Assembly: GCF_006517435.1 (NCBI RefSeq)
Contig: NZ_VHQG01000002.1
Coordinates: 471,632 to 535,631, forward strand
Length of the DNA stretch: 64,000 nucleotides
Direction: 5' to 3'
Source of the DNA: Schumannella soli
GTDB taxonomy: Bacteria; Actinomycetota; Actinomycetes; Actinomycetales; Microbacteriaceae
The notes under the pieces were generated by a model. It ran no database searches, was not told where the DNA came from, and saw only the letters and a list, made by a program, of their open reading frames with translations. The translations under genes and the position numbers were made by a program. Positions 48,721 through 61,849 of the stretch are shown one piece after another. Within the stretch, counting starts at the first letter, position 1. Each line of letters begins with the position of its first letter.

Positions 48721-49368
48721 TCAGGCCAGGGTCGCCGGGATCAGTGAGAGCAGCAGCGCGGCGGTGACCGCCGGAACCCACCAGTCGATGCGCACGATGA
48801 CGCCCTCGACCGCGCCGGCGCCGCCGGCGCTCGGGCCGGGCGGAGCGCCCGCGACCACCCCGGCGCGCTCATCCCGTTCGGCGGCGGCGGCGAGCCAGCG
48901 ATCGATGACCAGATGGGTCGGGGGCAGCGCCGCGCGGCCCGCCCGGCTGCCGGATGCGCGCAGGCGCTGATCGTCGGCGACCGCCCGGGGTGCTCGGTCG
49001 AGTCCGGCCGCCGGAGCGCCCCACGAGCGCACGAGACGGCCGTCGACGAGGTGCGCCCGCAGCTGGTAGCGGCTCTCGAGGTGATCGATCGCCGCCCACG
49101 GCAGCTCGAAGCGACGCCACACGTTGACGATCTCGAGCCGCTCGCGCGTGACGACGACGCTCGGCCGCACGAGCACCGCGAAGAACAGCCACGCGACGAG
49201 CGCGATCCACGGCAGGGCGCGCAGTGCGACGATCCACTGCCCGCGCACGATCGCGTCGCCGAGCAGGAAGATTCCGACGGCGACGACGACGGCGACGAGC
49301 CAGATCGAGCTGGGGGAGCGCAGCACCAGCCGCTCTCGCGAGCGGCGGACGGCGGCGGAGTCGGTCAT
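48721..49368 (-). CDS. PH domain-containing membrane protein
   Basis: A 215-residue protein with two N-terminal helices (SSIWLVAVVVAVGIFLLGDAIV and RALPWIALVAWLFFAVLV), then a bacterial PH-like domain VVVTRERLEIVNVWRRFELPWAAIDHLESRYQLRAHLVDGR, an Ala/Arg-rich linker, and a C-terminal helix (WWVPAVTAALLLSLIPATL). This is the common actinobacterial bPH_6-type family of unknown function. ATG 49368 is preferred over GTG 49377. It sits between the two transporter systems without clear linkage to either. Confidence 0.82.
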   Translation of the reverse strand: MTDSAAVRRSRERLVLRSPSSIWLVAVVVAVGIFLLGDAIVRGQWIVALRALPWIALVAWLFFAVLVRPSVVVTRERLEIVNVWRRFELPWAAIDHLESRYQLRAHLVDGRLVRSWGAPAAGLDRAPRAVADDQRLRASGSRAGRAALPPTHLVIDRWLAAAAERDERAGVVAGAPPGPSAGGAGAVEGVIVRIDWWVPAVTAALLLSLIPATLA

Positions 49369-49416
49369 GGCATCCACCCTGGCATGCCGTGACTGCGCGA
49401 GCGGTGCGCCCCGGGA

Positions 49417-51478
<2,062 letters not shown>

Positions 51479-51486
<8 letters not shown>

Positions 51487-52393
51487 GGTTGGCTCCCGAG
51501 GTCGGGTCGATGGCGTCGCGGAAGGCGTCGCCGAGCAGGCTGGTCGCGAGCACGGTCGCGATCAGAGTGGCGGCAGGGAGAGCGAACAGCCACGGGCGGG
51601 TGACGGCGGCGTTGCTGTAGCTCGCCAGAAGCGAGCCGAGCGAGACGTCGGGCACCTGGATGCCGAAACCGAAGTAGCTCAGCGTCGATTCGAAGATGAT
51701 CGCCGCGCCGACGCCCAAGGTGGCGTCGATGATGAGCAGCGAGGCCACGTTCGGGATGATGTGGCGGCGGATGATCGTGAGCGGCTTCACGCCCATGTAG
51801 CGGGCGGCCTTGACGAAGTCGCGCTCGCGCAGCGACATGGTCTGGCCCCGCACGACGCGCGCCATGATCATCCAGCTGAACACCGAGATCAGGACGACGA
51901 GCGCAACCCAGCTGAGCTGTTTGAAGATCGGGCTGACGAGCACGAGGATGAAGAACGACGGGATCACCAGCAGCAGATCGATGACCCAGACGATCACGCG
52001 GTCGGCGACTCCGCCGAAGTACCCGGCGATCGCGCCGACGAATCCGGCGATCAGCGTCGCGAGGGGTCCCGCGATCAGGCCGATGATGATCGACTTCTGC
52101 AGTCCGACCAGGGTCTGCGCGTACACGTCCTGACCGATGTCGTTGGTGCCGAACCAGTGCCCGCCGCCAGGGGCCGCCCCGAACGCGAGAACGTCGGAGT
52201 CCGTGGCGTTGTACGGCGCGAGCAGCGGGCCGACGAAGGCCCACAGGGTGATCAGCGCGAGCGCGATCGCCCCGATCCATGCCCGCTTGGCGCGGAAGGT
52301 CCGGCGCAGCACGCCGTGACGCACATCGGGCGGAGCGGATGCGGAGTCCGCTTCGGTCTCGATGGTCGTCGTCGTCGGATCGATCGAGGACAT
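51479..52393 (-). CDS. Peptide ABC transporter permease, DppC-type
   Basis: A 304-residue permease: cytoplasmic Thr/Glu-rich N-terminus, helix KRAWIGAIALALITLWAFVGPLLAPY, then GAAPGGGHWFGTNDIGQDVYAQTLVGLQKS (the usual DppC motif) and the EAA loop FVKAARYMGVKPLTIIRRHIIPNVASLLIIDATLGVGAAIIFESTLSYFGFG. ATG 52393 overlaps the stop codon of the upstream permease by one base. Confidence 0.94.
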
Positions 52394-53376
52394 CAGACCC
52401 TCACTCTCGGATCGAGGGCGGCATAGAGGAAGTCGGCGAGCGTGCCCGAGATGAGCACGAGGATCGAGGTGAACAGGATCGTGCCGGCTGCCGCGTTGAT
52501 GTCGTTGTTGCGGATGCTGGTGATCAGGTACTCGCCCATGCCGTGCCAGCTGAAGGCCAGCTCCGTCACGCTGGCGCCCGTCAGCACGAGGCCGAAGGAG
52601 TAGGCGAAGAAGGTCGACATCGGGATCAGCGCGACGCGCACGCCGTGGCGGATCATCGCCGAGCCGCGCGTGCGGCCCTTCGAGCGCGCGGTGCGGATGT
52701 AGTCGGCGCTCATCACGTCGAGCATCGCCGAGCGCTGGTAGCGCGAGTACGACGCCACGGCGAAGACCGTCAGGCTGATCGTCGGAAGGAGCAGGTGCAC
52801 GATCCGGTCGCCCAGCAGGGTGAAGAATCCGCCCGACAGCCCTGGTGTGTACTCGCCGGTGAAGTTGAAGATCTGGGAGTCGGTCGTGCGGTTGATCGCG
52901 GTCGCCGTGATCATGAGCAGCACCGCGAGAACGAACACCGGTGTCGCGAGGACGACGAAGGAGGCGTATGTCGTGATCTGGTCGGGCGCCTTGTACTGGC
53001 GCACGGCGCCCCACACCCCGATCGCGATGCCGATGATCGCGCCGAGGATCGTACCGATGATGAGGAGCCTCAGGCTCGTGCCGGAGCGAGCGAAGATGTC
53101 GGCGGTGACCTCCGTGCCCCGCGTGCTGGTGCCGAGCGATCCCGTCGTCACCAGATTCACGATCCAGTTGCCGAGGCGAGCGAGCAGCGGAGTGTCCGGG
53201 TTCACCCCCAGCCGACTGAGGGTCGTGTCGATCGACGCCTGAGGGATCGGGGGGTTGCGCCCCAGGAACCGGGCGATGGGGTCGAGGGTGCTGCTGACGA
53301 GCAGGTATCCGAGCACGGTCGCCACGGAGGTGAGCGCCAGATAGTTCAGCAGCCTCTTGAGGAGGAATCCCGCCAC
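52393..53376 (-). CDS. Peptide ABC transporter permease, DppB-type
   Basis: A 327-residue permease: FLLKRLLNYLALTSVATVLGYLLVSSTLDPIARFLGRNPP, an EAA loop YIRTARSKGRTRGSAMIRHGVRVALIPMSTFFAYSFGLVLTGASVTELAF, and a C-terminal FLYAALDPRVRV typical of DppB. GTG 53376 has an AGGAAGG ribosome site. It is the first gene of the minus-strand unit and is divergent from the binding-protein gene at 53662. Confidence 0.93.
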   Translation of the reverse strand: MAGFLLKRLLNYLALTSVATVLGYLLVSSTLDPIARFLGRNPPIPQASIDTTLSRLGVNPDTPLLARLGNWIVNLVTTGSLGTSTRGTEVTADIFARSGTSLRLLIIGTILGAIIGIAIGVWGAVRQYKAPDQITTYASFVVLATPVFVLAVLLMITATAINRTTDSQIFNFTGEYTPGLSGGFFTLLGDRIVHLLLPTISLTVFAVASYSRYQRSAMLDVMSADYIRTARSKGRTRGSAMIRHGVRVALIPMSTFFAYSFGLVLTGASVTELAFSWHGMGEYLITSIRNNDINAAAGTILFTSILVLISGTLADFLYAALDPRVRV

Positions 53377-53661
53377 GTCACGCCTTCCTGCACGGTACGT
53401 CGGTCGCTTCGTCGCGACACGGAAAAACCTACCGTCTGCTCGGGGAACGAAGGCACAGCGTGGTCGGCCGCGACATCGTCGAGTCTCAGCGGCCCGTGTT
53501 TCCAGGCCGTTTCCCCGATGGTTCAGCAAGATAACAAAACGTCATCGGGAATGGGTCCACCCCCGCTCGGGGTGCATAGTGTTCGGAACGACCCGTCGGA
53601 GCCGCGCCGATCGCGTGCGCCCGAGTGCCGGGTCGGGGCATCCCTCACGAAAGGATCTTCC
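53377..53661. promoter_or_regulatory. Divergent promoter region of the second peptide transporter
   Basis: 285 bases between the permease and the binding protein. A minus-strand -10-like TAGGTT lies at 53426-53431 and a plus-strand extended -10-like TGCATAGT at 53573-53580. CGTTTCCCC at 53508-53516 repeats the motif found twice upstream of the first binding-protein gene (43122 and 43164). Confidence 0.45.
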
Positions 53662-55377
53662 ATGGTCTCCATGCGCAAGCCGGGGCTGGTGATCGCGTCG
53701 CTCGCGATCGCCGCCGTGGCGCTCACCGGCTGCACGGCCGGCGGCGGCACCTCCTCGAGCACGTCGCCCAGCGACGACGTCAAGCTGCCCAGCACCGGCT
53801 GGCAGAAGGCGGATTACGACCAGGTCAAGGACGGCGGCACGGTGACGCTGCCGGTCGACGCCATCCCGGCGAACTGGCAGCTCTACAACCTCGACTCGGG
53901 CACCGTCGACGACGCCCTGCTCTCCACGGTCTACCTCCCCGGCTTCATCACGATCAAGGAAGACGGCACCTGGGAGGTCAACAAGGACTACGCCGAATCG
54001 GTCGAGCTCACGAGCGACTCCCCGCAGGTCGTCGAGATCAAGATCAACCCGGCCGCGAAGTGGTCGGACGGCACCGCTATCTCGGCAGACGACGTCGCCG
54101 CGAACTGGAACGCCCTGAAGAGCCCCGACTCGGACTTCGCACCGACGTCGAGCAACGTGTGGGAGGACGTGAAGTCGGTCGAGGCCGGCTCGAGCCCGCA
54201 GGACGTCAAGATCACCTTCGCCAAGACCAACGCCGACTGGGCGTCGGTGCTCGGTGGCATCTACCCGAAGTGGGCCGTCGACACGCCCGACCACTTCAAC
54301 AACCTCTGGAAGAACGGCCCCGTCGCCGCCGACGGCACCACCTTCGTCTCGGGCGGACCGTTCATCGTGAAGTCGATCGACGCGAACGCGCAGGTCGTCA
54401 CCTTCGCCAAGAACCCCGCCTGGTGGGGTCAGCCGGCCAAGCTCGACAGCCTGATCTTCAAGTCGGTGTCGCGCAACGGTCTCGCGCAGGCCTTCGCCAA
54501 CAAGGAGATCGACGCCTTCAACCTGTACGGCTCGGCCGACAACCTGAAGACCGCCGAGAGCCGGTCGGACGCTGAGATCCAGCGTTCGCTCGGAACCACC
54601 TTCCGCCACGTGACGCTCAACGGCACCTCCTCGGTGTTCAAGGACGTCAAGGTGCGTCAGGCCTTCGCGAAGTCGCTCAAGCGCGACGTGCTGGCCCAGG
54701 CCATCCTGAAGCCGGTCGGCAGCCCCGTGACGGTGCTCGGCAACCTCGTCTACCTGCCCGGTCAGAAGGGCTACGAGGACGACGCGTCGAGCGTCATCGG
54801 CTACGACGTCGACGCGGCCAAGAAGCTGCTCGAGGGCGAGGGCTGGAAGCTCGACGGCACCTACATGAAGAAGGACGGCAAGACGCTCACCGTGCGCTTC
54901 GTCATCCCTTCGGAGAACCAGAACTCGGCCAACATCGCGCAGCTCGTGCAGCAGCAGGCGAAGGCCGCCGGCTTCAAGGTGAACATCGACGTCGTGCCCT
55001 CTGACGACTTCTTCACGAAGTACATCACCACCGACGGACGCGACTTCGACGCGACCTACTTCGCCTGGCAGGGCACGCCCTTCCCGGTGTCGAGCGTGAA
55101 GTCGATCTACTACCCGGCCAACGCCGGGCAGAACTTCCCGGGCGTCACCGACAAGAGCCTCGGCGCCGCCTTCGACAAGGCGAACAGCGAGCTCGACGCC
55201 GACAAGCGCATCACCGATGCGCAGGCGATCGACAAGAAGCTCGTGAAGCTCGTCACGACGGTCCCGCTGTTCCCGGAGCCCTACGCCTACGGAGTGACCA
55301 AGGGCCTCGTGAACTACGGTCCCTCGCAGTTCGAGGTGCAGAACGTGCCGTGGAACCGGGTCGGCTACACCAGCTGA
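53662..55377 (+). CDS. Peptide ABC transporter substrate-binding lipoprotein (family 5)
   Basis: A 571-residue lipoprotein with signal MVSMRKPGLVIASLAIAAVALTGC (lipobox LTGC, Cys 24) and a Gly/Ser/Thr linker. SBP_bac_5 segments include VDAIPANWQLYNLDSGTVDDALLSTVYLPGFI, KWSDGTAISADDVAANWNALKS, GGPFIVKSIDANAQVVTFAKNPAWWG and DVKVRQAFAKSLKRDVLAQAIL. ATG 53662 has an AAGG site 7 bases upstream. It is divergent from the permease/ATPase unit it probably serves, so receptor and channel are separately controlled. Confidence 0.92.
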   Translation: MVSMRKPGLVIASLAIAAVALTGCTAGGGTSSSTSPSDDVKLPSTGWQKADYDQVKDGGTVTLPVDAIPANWQLYNLDSGTVDDALLSTVYLPGFITIKEDGTWEVNKDYAESVELTSDSPQVVEIKINPAAKWSDGTAISADDVAANWNALKSPDSDFAPTSSNVWEDVKSVEAGSSPQDVKITFAKTNADWASVLGGIYPKWAVDTPDHFNNLWKNGPVAADGTTFVSGGPFIVKSIDANAQVVTFAKNPAWWGQPAKLDSLIFKSVSRNGLAQAFANKEIDAFNLYGSADNLKTAESRSDAEIQRSLGTTFRHVTLNGTSSVFKDVKVRQAFAKSLKRDVLAQAILKPVGSPVTVLGNLVYLPGQKGYEDDASSVIGYDVDAAKKLLEGEGWKLDGTYMKKDGKTLTVRFVIPSENQNSANIAQLVQQQAKAAGFKVNIDVVPSDDFFTKYITTDGRDFDATYFAWQGTPFPVSSVKSIYYPANAGQNFPGVTDKSLGAAFDKANSELDADKRITDAQAIDKKLVKLVTTVPLFPEPYAYGVTKGLVNYGPSQFEVQNVPWNRVGYTS

Positions 55378-55399
55378 ACCGACTGATCGGCTGAATCCG

Positions 55400-55436
55400 C
55401 GATGGCGGCATCCTCGTCGAGAGGGTGCCGCCATCG
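55400..55436 (+). terminator. Terminator after the second binding-protein gene
   Basis: CGATGGCGGCA (55400-55410) pairs with TGCCGCCATCG (55426-55436), with an inner CCTC/GAGG helix. Confidence 0.7.
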
Positions 55437-55508
55437 TCGTCGCGGGGCCGCGGATGACGCGCTGCGGCGGCGTGCCGTCTCCCAGCAGGACGCCCGGTCG
55501 ACCCCTTG

Positions 55509-55514
55509 TAGGCT
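55509..55514 (+). promoter_or_regulatory. -10 box of the tandem binding-protein pair
   Basis: TAGGCT 7 bases before ATG 55522, which would place the transcription start at the start codon (leaderless). Confidence 0.5.
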
Positions 55515-55521
55515 GACCGGG

Positions 55522-57327
55522 ATGAGGTTCCCCCGCCCCGCTCTCGCCGTCGCCGCCGTGGCCGCCGCGCTCGTGCTCGCCGCGTGCACATCCCCGGCCC
55601 CCGAAGTGCAGAAGGGCGCGTCGCTGAGCGTCAGCATCGCGGCGCCGTTCACCTCCGCCAACGCCCGCACGGCGCACGGCCGCGCGGCGGCGAACGCCGA
55701 TGTCGGCTACCTCACCTCGTCGGGCTTCGGCTACTACGACCCGAGCGGCCAGCTCGTGCTCGACACCTCGTTCGGCAAGGCCGAGATCGTGTCGAACTCG
55801 CCCTTCCGCGTGCGCTACACGCTCGCCGACCAGGTGCAGTGGAGCGACGGGACGCCGATCGACGCGACCGACCTGCTGCTGACCTGGGCCGCGGAGTCGC
55901 AGCGTCTCGACTCCGCCGACGCCGCGGCGCAGCTCGACCCGGCGACCGGGAAGCTGAAAGCGGATGCGCCGGCCGACAGCGTCTGGTTCGGCGCTCCGGG
56001 CGGTCTGCTCACCGCAGCGCAGAAGACCCCGAAGATCTCCGACGCCGGGCGTTCGATCCTGGTGGAGTTCGCGCATCCCGTGGCCGGCTGGCAGCTCGCG
56101 CTCGAGCCGAGCCTGCCCGCCCACGTCGTCGGGGCGCTGGCCCTGAAGTCATCGTCGGCCACGGCCGGCAAGAAGGCTGTCGCGGCGGCGATCCGAGCCG
56201 GCTCGGGCGACGACCTCGCGGCGGTCGCGCGGGCGTGGAACGGCGGCTGGGACTTCACGACGACCCCGAAGGACACGTCGCTTCTGGTCTCCTCGGGCCC
56301 CTACCGCATCAAGGCCGCGGGGGAGTCGGGCGTCGAGCTGGTGCGCAACGCCGAGTACCGCGGGGACCGTGCGGCGCGCGTGCCGGCGCTGCGCCTCGAC
56401 TACCGCGCCGATTCCTCCGCCACGATCGCCGCGCTCGCGAAGGGCGACCTCGACGTGGCGCGGCTGCGCATCGGCGCCGACTTCTCGGCCGTCTCCGACG
56501 TGACCTCCGCGTCGAGCGCGGTCGAGGCGAGTTCGCGCATCGACCTCGTCGAGGCGAACACGACGTCGCCACGCAACGGGGCGATGCTCGACGGCTCGTT
56601 CCGCCGCGCGCTGCTGCTCTCGATCCCGCGTCAGGAGATCGTCGATCAGCTCTTCGACGGCGTCGGAACCGACGCCTCGCCGCTGCAGTCGTGGGTCGCG
56701 GCTCCGGGCGACGCCGACTACGCGACGGCGGCGACGTCGAACGGATCGGCCGCGTACTCGGCCGACGCGAAGAAGACCCTGCAGGACGTGCTCGACGGCG
56801 CCCGCGTCTCCGATCGTTCGGTGTGCGTGCTCTACGACTCGACGAACCCCCGCCGCACGGCGACGTTCGAGATCATCAAGGCCGCCGCGGAGAAGTTCGA
56901 CTTCGAGGTGACCGACTGCGGCACCGCCGACTGGCGCAACCGGCTAGCCGAGCCCCAGTCGTGGGATGTCGCCCTGCTCTCCTGGGACTCGGCGAGCGCG
57001 ACGCGACCGGGCGCACTCGAGGTGCTGCAGAGCGACGAGCTCGCCGCGTCGCCGCTGCGCAAGCCGACGCAGGACGCCGAGGATGCCCTGACCGCGCTGC
57101 AGCGGGCGACGACCGATCCTGCCCGGGCGGCGGCGCTGGCCGATCTCGATCATGCGCTCTGGGCCGATGACCACCTGCTCCCGCTGTACCGGCTGCCGTC
57201 GGTCATCTCGCACGGTCAGGGCGTCGGCGGGATCAAGCCGGGCCCCTCGGCGCGTTCGGTGCTGTGGAACGCCTGGACGTGGCGCGCGGCCGACCGCCCG
57301 ACTCCGAGCTCCAGCCCCTCGTCGTGA
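55522..57327 (+). CDS. Substrate-binding lipoprotein (family 5), orphan paralogue 1
   Basis: A 601-residue lipoprotein: signal MRFPRPALAVAAVAAALVLAAC (lipobox LAAC, Cys 22), SBP_bac_5 segments VQWSDGTPIDATDLLLTWAAES and YRIKAAGESGVELVRNAEYRG, and a short Ser/Pro-rich C-terminus. It shares extended local similarity with the following gene (SGFGYYDPSGQ vs SGFGWWGDDGE; VCVLYDSTNPRRTATFEIIKAAAEKFDFEVTDC vs VCILFDPDRAPRRAAFELIRDSAAKAGFDVQDC). It overlaps that gene by GTGA and has no permease of its own, so it probably feeds one of the upstream transporters. Confidence 0.88.
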   Translation: MRFPRPALAVAAVAAALVLAACTSPAPEVQKGASLSVSIAAPFTSANARTAHGRAAANADVGYLTSSGFGYYDPSGQLVLDTSFGKAEIVSNSPFRVRYTLADQVQWSDGTPIDATDLLLTWAAESQRLDSADAAAQLDPATGKLKADAPADSVWFGAPGGLLTAAQKTPKISDAGRSILVEFAHPVAGWQLALEPSLPAHVVGALALKSSSATAGKKAVAAAIRAGSGDDLAAVARAWNGGWDFTTTPKDTSLLVSSGPYRIKAAGESGVELVRNAEYRGDRAARVPALRLDYRADSSATIAALAKGDLDVARLRIGADFSAVSDVTSASSAVEASSRIDLVEANTTSPRNGAMLDGSFRRALLLSIPRQEIVDQLFDGVGTDASPLQSWVAAPGDADYATAATSNGSAAYSADAKKTLQDVLDGARVSDRSVCVLYDSTNPRRTATFEIIKAAAEKFDFEVTDCGTADWRNRLAEPQSWDVALLSWDSASATRPGALEVLQSDELAASPLRKPTQDAEDALTALQRATTDPARAAALADLDHALWADDHLLPLYRLPSVISHGQGVGGIKPGPSARSVLWNAWTWRAADRPTPSSSPSS

Positions 57328-59144
57328 CCCGCCGCATCCGTCTCGCCGTCGCGGTCGCGGTCGGCGCGGCGCTCGTGCTGTCGGCGTGCACGGGACCGCA
57401 GCCGAAGCTCGTCGATGGCAGCGTGGTGCGCGTCGCGGTCGATCAGCCGCTCGACGCGCTGAACCCGCGCACCTCGGCCGCACGCGCGAACAGCGTCGAC
57501 GGCGCGGTGGCGCAGCTCACCCAGTCGGGCTTCGGATGGTGGGGCGACGACGGCGAGTGGGTCGCCGATCCTGCTTTCGGGTCGGTGGACGTCGTGGCGC
57601 AGCAGCCGTTCACGGTGCGCTGGCGCGTGGCATCCGGCGTGACCTGGTCGGACGGCGTGCCGGTCGACGCCGCCGATCTGCTGCTGGCCTGGGCCGCCGA
57701 TTCGGGTCGTCTGACCACGCCGGGGCTCGCGGTCGACGACTACGTCGATCCCGATACCGGGCTGCTGACGGCGCTGCCGGACTCGGCCGTCTACTTCGAC
57801 GGCGCCCGCACGAGCGGGCTGGAGCACAGCGTCGGGTCGCCGACGGTCGGCGACGACGGCCGTTCGATCACCGTCGTCTTCGACCGTCGCGTCGGCAACC
57901 TGCCGGCACTGATCGCGCCCTCCGTGCCCGCGCACATCGCGGCGGAGGTCGCGCTCGACGCTCGACACCAGCGTGACGGCGCCACGGCGAAGAAGCTCGT
58001 CAGCGATGCCGTGCGCCGCGACCAGGCCGCGACCCTCGCTCCGCTCGCCCGCACCTGGAACTCCGCCTGGGCCATCGCCCCCGGCGCGGAGCTGCCGGAC
58101 GCGCGTCTGCGCGTCGGCTCCGGCCCCTACGAGCTGGCCGCGCTCGGCGCCGACGGCTCCGCGACGCTGCGAGCCCGCGCCGACTACCGAGGGACGCGCC
58201 AGCCCGGCGTCGATGAGCTGAAGCTGCGCGTGCTCACCGATCCGCTCAGCGCCGTGAAGGCGTTCCGCGACGGCGAGGTGGATGTGGCCGCGCCCGAGCC
58301 GAGCGCCGATGTCGCGACCCTGCTGCGCAGCGACCGCGATCTCGATCCGCGGTACGGCGTGCGCGCCCGCGTCGAGCACCTCGAGCTCAAGCAGACCGGC
58401 TCGAAGTCGGGCGTGTTCGCCGACGTGCGGGTGCGGCGGGCGTTCCTCGCGACGATCCCGCGCGCCGCGATCGTCGAGGCTATGGCGGGCCGCGTCGATC
58501 CGGCGGCGACCCCGCTGTCGTCGTTCGTGTTCCGGCCCGGCTCGCCGGGACTCGCCGCGGGGGAGAAGGCGACGCGACTCGCGGCGCGCACGAAGCCCGA
58601 CCTCGCATCCGCGCGCCGCCTGCTCGCGCAGGCCGACGTCGACGCTCCGGCCGTGTGCATCCTCTTCGATCCGGATCGCGCGCCGCGCCGCGCGGCCTTC
58701 GAGCTCATCCGGGATTCCGCCGCGAAAGCCGGGTTCGATGTGCAGGACTGCTCGTCGACCGACTGGATGTCGCAGCTCGGCACCGACGGCGCCTACGACG
58801 CGGCGCTGTTCGCCTGGGACACCGCCGACCTGCCGCCCGAGGATCTCGCCCAGCCTTTCCGCACCGCCTCGGTGTCGAACTTCACCGGATACTCCGACGC
58901 CGAGACCGACCGGCTGATCGGCCGGATCGACACCGCCGCCGACGCGCGCGACCGCGACCGGCTGCTGGCCCAGCTCGACGGCCGCATCGCCGCCGACGCC
59001 TGGGGTGCGCCCTTCGCCGCGGCCCCGACGCTCACCCTCGTCGGCGACGGGCTGGGCGACGTGCGGGCCTCGCCGATGGCAGGCGGAGTGCTCGCGACGG
59101 CATGGACCTGGCGGCCGACGGCGTCATCCTCTTCCAGCGGGTAG
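57324..59144 (+). CDS. Substrate-binding lipoprotein (family 5), orphan paralogue 2
   Basis: A 606-residue lipoprotein: signal MTRRIRLAVAVAVGAALVLSAC (lipobox LSAC, Cys 22), VTWSDGVPVDAADLLLAWAADS and DVRVRRAFLATIPRAAIVEAM segments, and a poly-Ser tail (TASSSSSG). It is the downstream member of a tandem duplicated pair. GTG 57324 is chosen for the GTGA overlap with the paralogue; a start at 57264 would lie inside that gene. The typA -10 box overlaps its stop codon. Confidence 0.88.
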   Translation: MTRRIRLAVAVAVGAALVLSACTGPQPKLVDGSVVRVAVDQPLDALNPRTSAARANSVDGAVAQLTQSGFGWWGDDGEWVADPAFGSVDVVAQQPFTVRWRVASGVTWSDGVPVDAADLLLAWAADSGRLTTPGLAVDDYVDPDTGLLTALPDSAVYFDGARTSGLEHSVGSPTVGDDGRSITVVFDRRVGNLPALIAPSVPAHIAAEVALDARHQRDGATAKKLVSDAVRRDQAATLAPLARTWNSAWAIAPGAELPDARLRVGSGPYELAALGADGSATLRARADYRGTRQPGVDELKLRVLTDPLSAVKAFRDGEVDVAAPEPSADVATLLRSDRDLDPRYGVRARVEHLELKQTGSKSGVFADVRVRRAFLATIPRAAIVEAMAGRVDPAATPLSSFVFRPGSPGLAAGEKATRLAARTKPDLASARRLLAQADVDAPAVCILFDPDRAPRRAAFELIRDSAAKAGFDVQDCSSTDWMSQLGTDGAYDAALFAWDTADLPPEDLAQPFRTASVSNFTGYSDAETDRLIGRIDTAADARDRDRLLAQLDGRIAADAWGAPFAAAPTLTLVGDGLGDVRASPMAGGVLATAWTWRPTASSSSSG

Positions 59145-59147
59145 ACT
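59142..59147 (+). promoter_or_regulatory. -10 box of typA
   Basis: TAGACT overlapping the preceding stop codon, giving a leader of roughly 80 bases before ATG 59233. Confidence 0.4.
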
Positions 59148-59232
59148 GGGATGAGGTCCCGGGCATCTCGCCCGCCGGCGAGGTCCGATGCCGACCCGCC
59201 GCCTCTCTCCACTTCATCCGAGGAATCCCGTC

Positions 59233-61152
<1,920 letters not shown>

Positions 61153-61176
61153 TCCGATCCATCCGCTCCACAGGGG

Positions 61177-61220
61177 TGAGGGCGAGCGCATCGGCTCCGG
61201 CCGATCAGTGCTCGCCCTCA
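61177..61220 (+). terminator. typA terminator
   Basis: TGAGGGCGAGC (61177-61187) pairs with GCTCGCCCTCA (61210-61220), with an inner ATCGG/CCGAT helix. Confidence 0.7.
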
Positions 61221-61243
61221 TCTCGTGGTCAACTGTCGTTCAC

Positions 61244-61249
61244 TAGACT
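61244..61249 (+). promoter_or_regulatory. -10 box of the small lipoprotein gene
   Basis: TAGACT about 40 bases before ATG 61291. Confidence 0.4.
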
Positions 61250-61290
61250 CGTGCGGGTTCCCCCGCCCCATCCCTCCTGGAGCTCGATCG

Positions 61291-61782
61291 ATGCGCCGAC
61301 TCTCTCGTCGTCTGGCCGTGGTCGCGCTGGCCTCCACGATCGCCCTGGGCGTTCCGGTGGCGCTGAGCGGATGCGCGATCGTGCAGAACGCGGTCGAGGG
61401 CGCATCGGGTGACAAGGTCGACATCGGCGGCGAGAGTCTGCCGAAGTCGTTCCCCGCGAAGGATGTGCCGCTCGTCGAGGGCGACGTCGTCTACGGCGCC
61501 GGCATCGTCGAGGGCTCGAACAAGTCCTGGTCGGTCACGAAGAAGGTCGCCGACGGCGCCGCCTTCGACACGATCTCGGCCCAGCTGGTCGCAGCGGGCT
61601 TCACCGCCTCGTCGACGCCCGGGGCCGATGCCGACGGCCGCTCGGGCACCTTCGCGAAGGCGCCCTACTCGGTCATCCTGCTCGTCACGCAGGACAAGAA
61701 GCTCGGCTGGATCGCCGACTACGCGGTGACGCAGACCGCGGAGACCGCCTCGCCGTCGCCGTCCGCGACGCCCGCGGGCTGA
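61291..61782 (+). CDS. Small hypothetical lipoprotein
   Basis: A 163-residue secreted lipoprotein: basic MRRLSRRLAVV, hydrophobic core and lipobox LSGC (Cys about residue 28). The mature part is a small alpha/beta domain with GGESLPKSFPAKDVPLVEGDVVYGAGIVEGSNKSWSV and a C-terminal Ser/Pro/Thr-rich tail. ATG 61291 has a GGAG site upstream; the longer reading from 61225 has no signal peptide at its start. No function is evident; it is convergent with the efe genes. Confidence 0.8.
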   Translation: MRRLSRRLAVVALASTIALGVPVALSGCAIVQNAVEGASGDKVDIGGESLPKSFPAKDVPLVEGDVVYGAGIVEGSNKSWSVTKKVADGAAFDTISAQLVAAGFTASSTPGADADGRSGTFAKAPYSVILLVTQDKKLGWIADYAVTQTAETASPSPSATPAG

Positions 61783-61849
61783 GGCCGCGCCACTCGGACC
61801 CCTCGGACGCCGAGCGGGACGGCGGTCGCACCGCGGACGGGCTGCCCGC